From Rhodovastum sp963714255 (GTDB lineage Bacteria > Pseudomonadota > Alphaproteobacteria > Acetobacterales > Acetobacteraceae): a stretch of 64,000 bases of DNA. A program made the translations under genes and the position numbers. The DNA is taken from NCBI GenBank assembly GCA_963714255.1, contig CAVQNU010000025.1, forward strand, positions 1 to 64,000. The letters run 5' to 3'. Below, one piece after another: positions 26,013-34,458 of this stretch. Within the stretch, counting starts at the first letter, position 1, and each line of letters opens with the position of its first letter. The notes under the pieces are model-generated. The model made no database searches. It saw only the letters and a list, made by a program, of their open reading frames with translations, and was not told the origin of the DNA.

Positions 26013-26792
26013 ATGCTCGACGACATGAAACCGCTGATCGGCATCTCCTGCTGCACGAAATTATTCGGCACCTACGGCACGCCGAACCATGCCGCGTCCG
26101 ACACCTATGTCCGCGCCACCGATCTGGTGGTGGGCGGCGTGCCGGTGCTGATTCCGGCCAATGGCGGGCATGCCGACATCGCCACATTGCTGGCCAGGCT
26201 CGACGGCATGATCTTCACCGGCAGCCGCTCCAACGTGCACCCGGACCTGTATCAGGGCCCGCCGCATGCGGAGGGCACGCCCGAAGACGCGATGCGTGAC
26301 GCCGTTACCCTGCCGCTGATCCGCGGCGCGGTCGCTGCCGGCATTCCTTTGCTGGCGATCTGCCGCGGCATGCAGGAATTCAACGTGGCCATGGGCGGCA
26401 GTCTGCACCAGCGCCTGCAGGACCTGCCCGACCGGATGGACCACGGCGTGCCGATGCAAGCCAACCCGCGCGTGCGCACCGGCAAGGCGCACAGCGTGCG
26501 CGTCGTCCGTGGAAGCTGGATGCACCGCATCGCCGGCAGCAGCGAAATCGCGGTCAACTCGCTGCACAACCAGGGCATCGACCGGCTGGCTCCCGGCCTG
26601 GTGGCCGAAGCGGTGGCGCCGGACGGCACGATCGAGGCGATTCGTGCTGCTGGCGCGCCGGCACTGGCCGTTGGGGTGCAGTGGCACCCGGAATACGACT
26701 GGGATCACGATGCGGTGTCGCAGCGGATCTTTGAGGCGTTCGGCGAGGCGGTGCGTTCCCGGGGTCTCCCGCAGGCGGCCGCTGCGGATTAA
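26013..26792 (+). CDS. Class I glutamine amidotransferase-like hydrolase (PuuD-like)
   Basis: 259 residues from MLDDMKPLIGISCC. The nucleophile is C117 in LLAICRGMQEFNVA, and the His-Glu pair is in VQWHPEYD. This is the gamma-glutamyl-gamma-aminobutyrate hydrolase family, which frees GABA in the putrescine pathway in E. coli. Whether putrescine is the substrate here is open: no other puu gene is adjacent, although a spermidine-dehydrogenase-like flavoprotein lies 13 kb away. No clear ribosome-binding site distinguishes the start at 26013 from 26025. Stop TAA abuts repeat copy 6. Confidence 0.83.
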   Translation: MLDDMKPLIGISCCTKLFGTYGTPNHAASDTYVRATDLVVGGVPVLIPANGGHADIATLLARLDGMIFTGSRSNVHPDLYQGPPHAEGTPEDAMRDAVTLPLIRGAVAAGIPLLAICRGMQEFNVAMGGSLHQRLQDLPDRMDHGVPMQANPRVRTGKAHSVRVVRGSWMHRIAGSSEIAVNSLHNQGIDRLAPGLVAEAVAPDGTIEAIRAAGAPALAVGVQWHPEYDWDHDAVSQRIFEAFGEAVRSRGLPQAAAAD

Positions 26793-26883
26793 AGAAAGGC
26801 CAGGGCTCTGCCCTGGACCCGCAAGGGGGCAGTGGCCCCCTTGACCCCATTCCTGAAGTCCGGGGTCCAGGGGCGAAGCCCCG
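26793..26883. repeat. Composite palindromic repeat, copy 6
   Basis: AGAAAGG, CCAGGGC-TCT-GCCCTGG, CAAGGGGGC-AGT-GGCCCCCTTG, then a separate stem GGGGC-GAA-GCCCC. It begins right after the PuuD-like gene stop and ends about 22 bp before the next ATG. Confidence 0.8.
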
Positions 26884-26905
26884 TGCGCTGCAGGAAGGAA
26901 ACACT

Positions 26906-27757
26906 ATGAACGAATTCCCCGGCCTGATCCGGTTCCCGGTCGCCCGACGCTTCATGATGACCGGGCTGATATCCGGCCTGACGCTCGCGACCACCAGGGT
27001 CGAGGCGCAAGTGATCCGCACCGACACCGCCGGCATCGACGCCGGCGAAGTGAAGGTAAAGGTGCCCGACGGCGAGGTGCCCGCCTATTACGCCCGCCCG
27101 CTTGGAGAAGGCCCCTTCCCCATCGTCCTGGTGAACGAGGAGATCTTCGGCGTTCACGACTACATCAAGGACGTCTGCCGGCGGCTGGCCAAGGCGGGGT
27201 ATCTGGCGGTCGCGCCGGAAATCTACGCGCGCATCGCCGACCTTTCGAAAATGACCGATTTCAGCAACATCTTCCGCGATGTCGTGAACAAGGCCCCGGA
27301 CGCCACCGCGCTGTCCGACATGGACGCCGCGGTCGCCTGGGCGGCGGCGAACAAGGGCGATGCCGGACGGCTCGGGGTCGTCGGGTTCTGTCGCGGCGGA
27401 CGCAACACCTGGCTCTATGCTGAGCACAACGTCCATGTGAAAGCTGCCGTGGCCTGGTACGGACCGGTCACGGGTCCGACGAGCGATATCCAGCCCAAGA
27501 CCCCCACCGACCTGGCCGCGGACCTGCACGCGCCGTTGCTGGGCCTGTATGGCGGCAAGGATGGCAACATCAAGGTGGCCGACGTTCAGGCGGCGGCTGC
27601 GAAGGCACGCGCGGCCGGCCAGACGGTGGAGGTCGTGGTCTATCCGGACGCGCCGCACGGTTTCCATGCCGACTACCGGCCCAGCTACCGGGCCGAGGAC
27701 GCCGCCGACGGGTGGCGGCGGATGCTCGCATGGTTCCGGAAATACGGGGTGGCGTAG
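26906..27757 (+). CDS. Dienelactone hydrolase family protein, exported
   Basis: 283 residues with GGAAGGAAAC before the ATG. An N-terminal PVARRFMMTGLISG segment looks like a Tat-type or signal sequence. The alpha/beta-hydrolase core has the Cys nucleophile C162 in VVGFCRGGRN and the C-terminal His in DAPHGFHADY. It probably hydrolyses a lactone or ester; the natural substrate is unknown. Confidence 0.83.
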   Translation: MNEFPGLIRFPVARRFMMTGLISGLTLATTRVEAQVIRTDTAGIDAGEVKVKVPDGEVPAYYARPLGEGPFPIVLVNEEIFGVHDYIKDVCRRLAKAGYLAVAPEIYARIADLSKMTDFSNIFRDVVNKAPDATALSDMDAAVAWAAANKGDAGRLGVVGFCRGGRNTWLYAEHNVHVKAAVAWYGPVTGPTSDIQPKTPTDLAADLHAPLLGLYGGKDGNIKVADVQAAAAKARAAGQTVEVVVYPDAPHGFHADYRPSYRAEDAADGWRRMLAWFRKYGVA

Positions 27758-27774
27758 AGGCCCCGGCCGGCCGC

Positions 27775-27924
27775 CTATGGACGCCAGACGCTGCGGCCAT
27801 AGTAATTGTCATGGTATCCGTCGCCTGAATAATACCCCCGCTGGCCACCGCCATACGGGGAAACCACACAGGCCGACACGGCCAGGAATGTGCACGCCAG
27901 GATCAGAAACAAACGCGGAGTCAT
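27775..27924 (-). CDS. Small lipoprotein, Gly/Tyr-rich
   Basis: 49 residues behind an excellent AAGGAGG site. Signal peptide with lipobox (LAVSAC), then a short Gly/Tyr/Asp-rich tail (GGGQRGYYSGDGYHDNYYG). It is probably anchored in the envelope. It matches no family I can name, and the length and clean start argue for a real gene. Confidence 0.6.
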   Translation of the reverse strand: MTPRLFLILACTFLAVSACVVSPYGGGQRGYYSGDGYHDNYYGRSVWRP

Positions 27925-27993
27925 GGTCGCCTCCTTAAGTGAAAGATTCCCCGATGTTCGAGGTCTCAAATTGTTGTTGGGTCAGGCGCTGAG

Positions 27994-28497
27994 CTAGTGG
28001 ATGGCGATATCGACCACCCGGTTCGACCCGTCGGCAACGTCGCCGGCGGTTGCCACCTTCAGCCTCGTTTCGCCGGTCCAGCGGGTTTCGACCCGGTCTG
28101 CCGCCACGTTGCCCCGATAAACCAGCGCATCCCGCACGGCGTCGGCACGCTGATGCGACAGATGCATGTTGTAGTCCGGGCTGCCGACGGTGTCGGTGCG
28201 ACCGATGATTGTTGCGATCGCGTTGGGGTTGCCCTGCAAATAGCTCGTCACATCAGCGACGACGCTCTGTCCATCCGGACTGATCGCAACCGCATTCGTA
28301 TCGAAGCTGACATGGTACCAGACGGCGTTCCGTCCAGGCGGCACCGGCGGCGGGTTCGAAGCGACCGGCGGCTGGTACGAGGCGGCCGAAGGCTGATACG
28401 CCGCGGCTGTTTGCGGCTGCGTCTGGGCACAGGCTCCGAGCAGGCAAACACCGCCCAAGGCCACAAGTTGACGCCATGAAATCATGGGCGTTGACAT
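27994..28497 (-). CDS. OmpA-family lipoprotein
   Basis: 167 residues from the ATG 6 bp after GGAG. Lipobox LLGAC, then a Gln/Pro/Ala-rich linker, then the OmpA C-terminal domain (FDTNAVAISPDGQSVV, IIGRTDTVGSPDYN, LSHQRADAVRDALV). The domain binds peptidoglycan non-covalently, so the protein would tether an envelope membrane to the wall. It stands near other small envelope genes. Confidence 0.82.
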   Translation of the reverse strand: MSTPMISWRQLVALGGVCLLGACAQTQPQTAAAYQPSAASYQPPVASNPPPVPPGRNAVWYHVSFDTNAVAISPDGQSVVADVTSYLQGNPNAIATIIGRTDTVGSPDYNMHLSHQRADAVRDALVYRGNVAADRVETRWTGETRLKVATAGDVADGSNRVVDIAIH

Positions 28498-28691
28498 GCG
28501 AATCTCCATGGTAATTTCTTTGGGCCGCGAGGTTCACCTCGCCGCCTATTAAATATAAATCAAAGAATATAGCTGTGGGAGGACCGGAAAATACTCATGG
28601 GCCAGGGCGGCATCCTGATGCCGTCCTGGCCCCTTCGTTATGCATACAGCATTCCGGCTGGCGCTGCGGCCGGAACGCTCCGGCCGCGCGC

Positions 28692-29051
28692 CTATTCGGC
28701 GACGGCGCGGGTGGTCCCGGCCTTGCGGTCCCAGTAGATCGCGATCCGGCCGATCTTGCACAGGTTGATCTTCGACCATGCCGACAAATCGCCATCGTCG
28801 TAGACAACCTTGAGATCATACAGACAGCCGCGCTCGCCCTTCTCGAAGGCGATGTCGACCTGATCGCCGTTTTCCAGCGTGTCCTCGCCGAGCACGTCCT
28901 CTTCCCAGGAATTGCTGTCGGCGGCACTGACATACACGTGGTTGACCGTATACCCGGTGCGGTTAACCAGGGTGAAGTCCTGCTTGGCGGCCTGGGCGAA
29001 ACCGGCGGCGCCGATCGTCAGGGCGAACGCAGCGGCGGCGAAAAGGCGCAT
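28692..29051 (-). CDS. Exported protein of unknown function
   Basis: 119 residues. Signal peptide (AAAAFALTIGAAGFAQAA), then a compact acidic beta-rich domain: DFTLVNRTGYTVNHVYVS, SWEEDVLGEDTLENGDQV, CLYDLKVVYDDGDLSAW and INLCKIG. Two Cys could pair. I recall such proteins as a recurrent uncharacterised periplasmic family in Rhodospirillales and relatives; no function is known to me. Confidence 0.65.
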   Translation of the reverse strand: MRLFAAAAFALTIGAAGFAQAAKQDFTLVNRTGYTVNHVYVSAADSNSWEEDVLGEDTLENGDQVDIAFEKGERGCLYDLKVVYDDGDLSAWSKINLCKIGRIAIYWDRKAGTTRAVAE

Positions 29052-29164
29052 GATCTTTCTCCTTTTATCGGAATGGGAATCGGTCGGCGCAACCGGCCGT
29101 GATGCTATCACGCCAGTGTACCCACCACCCGTTTCTCGATCATGAATCCCGGCTTTTTGGCGGC

Positions 29165-30352
29165 TTAGACGCCACGCGCGGCCCCTGCGTCGGTCAGCCG
29201 CTCCACCACCGCCCGACGGAACGGCGCCAACCGGCTGCCCACCCGCAGCGCCGCCGCGCGCAGCAGCCGCGCCGGCAAACGGTCGTCGGTGTAGAACAAA
29301 GCGGTCGCGTTGGTGGCCAGGTAGAGCGGCCGGCTGACCCGCATGTGGTCGGCCTGGTAGCGCGCCAGCGCCCGCCGGTCGGCCACGTCGCGCCCGCGCC
29401 CGATCGCCTCGCTTATCTCGCCCGCCAGTGAATCCGCCCCGCGCAGGCCAAGATTGAACCCGTGCGCCGTCACCGGATGCATGCCGACCGCCGCATCCCC
29501 CACCAGCGCGAACCGCGTCGCCACGAAACGCTGCGCGAACACGCCCACCAGCGGATAGACATGCCGGGTCGAGACCAGCCGCATCGCCCCCAGCCGGTTG
29601 CGGTAGCGCCGCGTGATGTCGCTGTCGAACGCCGCCCCCTCCAGCGCCATCACCTGGTCCATCTCCCGCGCCGGCAGCGTCAGCACCACGCCGGAGACAT
29701 CCCCGTTCAGCGGCAGGATCGCGAATGTCTGGCCGTAGCCGAACCACTCGGTGGCGATGCCGTGGTGCGGGCGCGCATGCGCCATGCGGCACACCAGCAT
29801 GCTTTTGCCGAAATCCTGCATGGTCGCCGGAATGCCCATCCGCCGCCGCGTCTCGGAAAACCGTGTGTCCGCCGCCACCACCAGCCGTGCCGACAGCTCC
29901 CGCCCGTCCGCCAGCCCCACGGTCGCGCCCGCGGCCGAGGTCCGCACCGCCGCCACCGTGGTACCGGTCAGCAGCGTCACCCCGTCCAGGCCTTGCACCA
30001 CTTCGTAAAGGCTGCGGCGGATCAGATGGTTGGGCACCAGCACGCCCAGCGGGTCGTCGCCCTTGCCGTCGGCATCGAAGCGCAGCGCGAACGACGAAAT
30101 GCCGTTCAGCACCTGGGCCTCGCGCAGCGGCGCGATGTCAGCCTCGGGAATGCGCTCCCAGGCGCCGAGGCGGCGCAGCAGTCCCATGGACAGATGGGTG
30201 AGCGCGATCTCACGCCCGTCGAAATCCGGATCTGCCAACGCCGCCTCGGGCTGCTTCTCGATCAGCGCCAGCCGCAGACCCGACCCGGCGAGCGAGGCCG
30301 CGAACCCAAGGCCGGCAGGGCCTGCCCCTACCACGACGATATCGAACTGCAT
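29165..30352 (-). CDS. UbiH/UbiF/UbiM-family FAD-dependent hydroxylase
   Basis: 395 residues starting at the second of two ATGs because GGAGG then sits 7 bp upstream. FAD motifs are VVVGAGPAGLGFAASLAGSG, a middle DTRFSE segment and ALVGDAAVGMHPVTAHGFNLGL. The family hydroxylates the ubiquinone ring; the N-terminal pattern is closest in my reading to UbiM-type enzymes, but that subfamily call is uncertain. Repeat copy 7 lies immediately upstream. Confidence 0.82.
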   Translation of the reverse strand: MQFDIVVVGAGPAGLGFAASLAGSGLRLALIEKQPEAALADPDFDGREIALTHLSMGLLRRLGAWERIPEADIAPLREAQVLNGISSFALRFDADGKGDDPLGVLVPNHLIRRSLYEVVQGLDGVTLLTGTTVAAVRTSAAGATVGLADGRELSARLVVAADTRFSETRRRMGIPATMQDFGKSMLVCRMAHARPHHGIATEWFGYGQTFAILPLNGDVSGVVLTLPAREMDQVMALEGAAFDSDITRRYRNRLGAMRLVSTRHVYPLVGVFAQRFVATRFALVGDAAVGMHPVTAHGFNLGLRGADSLAGEISEAIGRGRDVADRRALARYQADHMRVSRPLYLATNATALFYTDDRLPARLLRAAALRVGSRLAPFRRAVVERLTDAGAARGV

Positions 30353-30401
30353 GGTCATGCCTCCGGCACTGGTTGCGGAGCGCGGGGTCTAGCGTGGTGG
30401 C

Positions 30402-30533
30402 GTAAGGAAGGCCAGGGCTCTGCCCTGGACCCGCCAAGGGCCGAGAGGCCCCTGGACCCCGCACCTTAAGTAATGGGTTCCAAGGGCCTCTCGGCCCTTG
30501 GCGGGTCCAGGGCAGAGCCCTGGCCTTCCTTAC
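30402..30533. repeat. Composite palindromic repeat, copy 7 (132-bp full inverted element)
   Basis: Two half elements head-to-head. Outer ends GTAAGGAAGG, then CCAGGGC/GCCCTGG and CCAAGGGCC-type stems on each side, meeting at TTAAGTAATGGG. It lacks the extra central stem of copies 2 and 9. The antiporter stop codon lies in its right end, and it is upstream of the UbiH-type gene. Confidence 0.85.
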
Positions 30534-32338
30534 TCCGCCGCGCTCGCCCGCGCATCCCGCAGCCGCCGCCGCCCCAGCGCCCGCACATCCGCATGCGGCG
30601 CCGCCGCCTTAATCGCCGCCTGCACCGCCGCCCGCTGCTCATGGATCGAGGCGATCACCGGCCCCATCGGAATGCCGATATCCACCAGCACCGCCTCGGA
30701 CAGTTGCAGGCTGGCCTCCACCGTCTCGGGCACCGCGTCGGAGGCACCGACATGGTACAGATGCGCGGCATGGGCGGCGTCACGGGCGCGGGCGACGATC
30801 AGCAGGTCGGGCCGTTCGGCGCGCGCGGCGGCCACCAGCTCGTCAACGTTGCGGCGGTTGTCCATGGTCACCACCAGCGCCCGCGCTTCGGCCACGCCAA
30901 CCTGGCGCAGCAGCGCGGGCTGGGTGATGTCGCCCCAGTAGACCGGCTTGCCGATGCGCCGCTTGCGGGCCACCCGGTCGGCATCGCGGTCGATGGCGAC
31001 GTAGGGAATGGCGTGCGCTTCCAGCATCGCCGCCACGGTCTGCCCCACCCGGCCGAACCCGGCGAGGATCACCCTGGCTTCCGGCGCCGCTTCCTCCGGC
31101 GGCAGCAGCGCCGGGTCCACCACCGGCCGCGGCGCCAGCCGGGGCGCATGCCGATGCCCGACCGAGGACAGCAGCGGAATCGCCGCCATGCTGAGCGCCA
31201 CCGCGATCAGCGCCGTGTCGGCCACCGCGTGCGGCAGCAGCCCCTCCTGCGCCGCCACCGACAGCACCACAAAGCCGAACTCCCCGCCCGGCCCCAGCAG
31301 CAGCCCGGCCTGCACCGCTGCCGGCCAGGGCAGGCCGAACAACCGTGCCGCCGGCGCGATCAGCACGAGCTTGACCAGCACCAGCAGCACCGCGCCGCCC
31401 AGCGTGATCAGCGGGTCGGCCAGCACGCGCAGCGGATCGAAACCGAGGCCGACGGCGATCAGGAACACGCCGAGCAGCAGGCCTTTGAAGGGCTCGATGG
31501 TCACCTCGACCTGGCGGCGGAACTCGGTGCCGGCCAGCAGCAGCCCGCCGATCAGCGCGCCCAGCGCCATGGACAGCCCCGCCGCCGCGGTGGCGACGGC
31601 CGAGGCCAGCACCACCAGCAGGCAGGCCGCCATGAACAGTTCGGGGCTGCCGGTGCGGGCGACGCCGCGGAACAGCGGGCGCAGCCCCAGCCGGCCGAGT
31701 GCGACGATGGCGCCCACCGCCAGCACCGCCTTCACCGCCGCCAGCCACAGCAGCGCGCCGCCACCCGCCGCACCGGCCTCGCGCTGCAGCCCGATCGCCA
31801 GCAGCACCGGCACGATGGCAAGGTCCTGGAACAGCAGCACGGCGAAGCACACCCGCCCCAGCGCCGTGCCCAGCCGCTTCTCCACCGACAGCACCTGGAT
31901 CACCACCGCGGTGGACGACATCGCCCCGGCGATGCCGGCGAACAAGGCCGCCGGCGGCGGCAGCCCGGCCAGCACGGCGAGCCCGGCCAGCACCGCCGCA
32001 CTGCTGAGCACCTGCAGCGCGCCCAGCCCGAACACCAGCCGGCGCATGACCCAGAGCCGCTCGAACGACAGTTCCAGCCCGATCATGAACAGCAGCATGA
32101 CCACGCCGAGTTCGGCGATCGGTGCGATCGAGGCCGGGTCGCCGATGGTGACCGCGCCGAGCCAGGGCAGTGTGGCGACCGCGCGCCCGAGTCCGAACGG
32201 ACCCACCGCCATGCCGACCAGCATGAACCCCACGATCGGCGAGACGCGCAGCCGGTGAAACAGCGGAATCACCACCCCGGCCGCGGCCAGGACGATCAGC
32301 GCCTGCTTGAAGGCACCAGGCTCGACATGCGCTTCCAT
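30530..32338 (-). CDS. Monovalent cation:proton antiporter-2 (KefB/KefC-like)
   Basis: 602 residues. About twelve membrane helices with VGFMLVGMAVGPFGLG, FMIGLELSFERL and LGPGGEFGFVVLS, then a cytoplasmic TrkA-N domain (VILAGFGRVGQTVAAML, VYWGDITQPALL). The fold exchanges potassium (or sodium) for protons under NAD(H)- or glutathione-linked control. No KefF/KefG-type partner is adjacent. Confidence 0.9.
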   Translation of the reverse strand: MEAHVEPGAFKQALIVLAAAGVVIPLFHRLRVSPIVGFMLVGMAVGPFGLGRAVATLPWLGAVTIGDPASIAPIAELGVVMLLFMIGLELSFERLWVMRRLVFGLGALQVLSSAAVLAGLAVLAGLPPPAALFAGIAGAMSSTAVVIQVLSVEKRLGTALGRVCFAVLLFQDLAIVPVLLAIGLQREAGAAGGGALLWLAAVKAVLAVGAIVALGRLGLRPLFRGVARTGSPELFMAACLLVVLASAVATAAAGLSMALGALIGGLLLAGTEFRRQVEVTIEPFKGLLLGVFLIAVGLGFDPLRVLADPLITLGGAVLLVLVKLVLIAPAARLFGLPWPAAVQAGLLLGPGGEFGFVVLSVAAQEGLLPHAVADTALIAVALSMAAIPLLSSVGHRHAPRLAPRPVVDPALLPPEEAAPEARVILAGFGRVGQTVAAMLEAHAIPYVAIDRDADRVARKRRIGKPVYWGDITQPALLRQVGVAEARALVVTMDNRRNVDELVAAARAERPDLLIVARARDAAHAAHLYHVGASDAVPETVEASLQLSEAVLVDIGIPMGPVIASIHEQRAAVQAAIKAAAPHADVRALGRRRLRDARASAAE

Positions 32339-32514
32339 CAGCGCGCGGCGCCCCGGCGCGTCGGATTGGCGTTCTCATTGATCATGCCGCAGGCTATCAC
32401 GGCCGCCGTCGCGCGCTGCAAGGAGGATGCAAGACGTTGCGTGGCCGTCGCCCTCCCCGTCATGATGAGCCGGGGAGGGGCTTGTCCTCCAGACACGAAG
32501 TGCGGGGAATCCGG

Positions 32515-34458
32515 ATGCGCTGGCTGCTGGTTCTGTTCGCGGCGATGCTGCTGGCCGGCGCCCGCCCGGCCCTCGCGCAGGCGCCCCAGGGCGACGAAAA
32601 ACCCGCCGAGGCACCTGGTTGGACCTCGCTGCTGGGTCTGGACCGACAGCCCGCCGGGCAGGCGCGCTATGACAGCGAACGGACCGCCGAGGGATGGGCC
32701 TGGGCGCGCATCAAACGCGACGAGGCAGCCGACCTGAACCTGCGCTGCGACCCCAGCGGCAAAACGCGCCTCGACTCGCGCGCCGATGCCGGCTGGGACG
32801 ATGCGTGCCGGCGCATTCCGGCGAGTTTCGTCACCGACGTGCTGACCGTCCAACGCTTGCGCGAGCGCATCGGCCGCCACGGGCTGCGCCTTCAGGGCGC
32901 ACGGATCGAGGGCGATCTGGATCTGGGCAGCGCCGATGTCCACGGCGACCTGTCGGTCGAGGCGAGCAGGATCGAGGGAAATCTGGACCTGAAAGGCGCG
33001 CATATTGCCGGGCTTGTGTCGTTCCAGCGCACCCTGATCCGTGGCGATTTTGCCGCCGAAAGGTTGCGCGCCGACACCACCCTGTTGCTGCGCGACCGCG
33101 CCACTTTCATGGGAAACCTGCGCCTCCCCGGCGCCAGGGTCGGCGGGCAGGCCGATTTGAGCGGATCGACCTTCGACAGCAGCGTGAACGCCGACAACCT
33201 GACCGTCGGTCAGAGCTTGTTGCTGAACGGCGGTGCCCTTTTCAAAGGCGATGTGATTCTCCGCGGCGCCAGGATTGGCGACAATCTGAATTTGTCCGCA
33301 TCCACCTTCGAGCAGACTATTCATGCCGATAGCGTTTCGGTCGAGCGCAACCTGTTGCTGCGTGACGGCGCCACCATCAAGGGCAGCGTCAATCTGAAAA
33401 GTGCGAAAATCGGCGGACAGCTGGAGATGAACGTCTCTGCCATCGAGGGCAGCGTCAGCGCCCAAGCCGCGACGATTGGGCAATGGATGGTTTTGCGCGG
33501 AACCCGCTTCGCCCAGCCGGTCGATTTGGTGTCTGTCCGCATCGCCGGCGGCCTCGACCTGACCGGTGCCGTCGCCAATCGCATTGATCTCACCAGCGCC
33601 GTCATCGGCGACGACCTGGTGCTGGGCGACACCGGATCGCAGCCGCAATGGCGGTGCGCCGGCGCCCCGACCGCCGGTGCCAGCGATGCAACAGCGATTG
33701 CCGGCACAACCTGGCCGCTTGGCGAGCGCAGCTGGCGGACCGCAAGCTGCCGCGCGGACGCAAACCAGCACGTCCCAGCCTTGATCCTGCGGAACACCCA
33801 TGCCGGCGCCCTGCAGGATAACGCGCGCGCCTGGCCGCCGGACCTCGATCTGGAGGGGTTCACCTACAACCGTTTCGGCGGCCTCAACGGCAGTGGCGCT
33901 GCCGACATGCGCCAGCGTTCGCCGAAACTCTGGCGGGACTGGCTGGACCGCGACCGCACATTCAGCACCCAGCCTTACATCCAGCTGGCGAATGTCCTGC
34001 TCGCGTCCGGCCGGCGCGCCACCGCCGACAGCGTCCTGTATTTCGGCCGGGAACGCGAACGCCGCGAGGCCATCGATCGCGGGGATTGGTATGTGGGTAC
34101 TTGGCTCACCTTTCTCTGGGCCATCGCCGGCTACGGCATCGGCATGTATACGTTCCGTGTTTTCTACTGGGTCGCCGGACTTACCCTGCTGGGCACGGTG
34201 ATGCTGCTGTTCGCCGGCAAGGCCCGCCGGCACGGCCTGGTATGGTGTTTCGGTGCCAGCCTACAACGATTGCTGCCCCTGGTGGATTTCAACAAGAATT
34301 TCAGGAATTTCTTTGACAACCCGCCGCCGGGCATCAGCGGAGAGACACGCAATCTGAACGGTTTTCTGGCCTTTTTCTTCTCGCTTCTCGCCCTGGCCGG
34401 CTGGATGCTCGGGGTTGTCCTGCTCGCCGCCTTGATCAACCTGACGCCGAAGTTTTGA
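32515..34458 (+). CDS. Exported solenoid-repeat protein with C-terminal membrane helices
   Basis: 647 residues. Signal peptide (LLVLFAAMLLAGARPALA), then a long region of regularly spaced Gly/Leu/Ile residues. Residues 190-324 are three exact-length tandem units of 45 residues, each starting LLL(R/N) and containing ARIG or AKIG. This suggests a beta-solenoid. The C-terminal 120 residues hold about three hydrophobic helices. It is not a classical pentapeptide protein. The function is unknown; it is probably anchored in the inner membrane with the solenoid outside. Its 3' end overlaps the convergent next gene by 23 bp. Confidence 0.65.
   Translation: MRWLLVLFAAMLLAGARPALAQAPQGDEKPAEAPGWTSLLGLDRQPAGQARYDSERTAEGWAWARIKRDEAADLNLRCDPSGKTRLDSRADAGWDDACRRIPASFVTDVLTVQRLRERIGRHGLRLQGARIEGDLDLGSADVHGDLSVEASRIEGNLDLKGAHIAGLVSFQRTLIRGDFAAERLRADTTLLLRDRATFMGNLRLPGARVGGQADLSGSTFDSSVNADNLTVGQSLLLNGGALFKGDVILRGARIGDNLNLSASTFEQTIHADSVSVERNLLLRDGATIKGSVNLKSAKIGGQLEMNVSAIEGSVSAQAATIGQWMVLRGTRFAQPVDLVSVRIAGGLDLTGAVANRIDLTSAVIGDDLVLGDTGSQPQWRCAGAPTAGASDATAIAGTTWPLGERSWRTASCRADANQHVPALILRNTHAGALQDNARAWPPDLDLEGFTYNRFGGLNGSGAADMRQRSPKLWRDWLDRDRTFSTQPYIQLANVLLASGRRATADSVLYFGRERERREAIDRGDWYVGTWLTFLWAIAGYGIGMYTFRVFYWVAGLTLLGTVMLLFAGKARRHGLVWCFGASLQRLLPLVDFNKNFRNFFDNPPPGISGETRNLNGFLAFFFSLLALAGWMLGVVLLAALINLTPKF

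Noticed and set aside
30473..32737. A 754-codon plus-strand frame opposite the KefB/C-like gene
   Set aside because: His/Gln/Arg-rich shadow of a membrane protein gene; no recognisable family.
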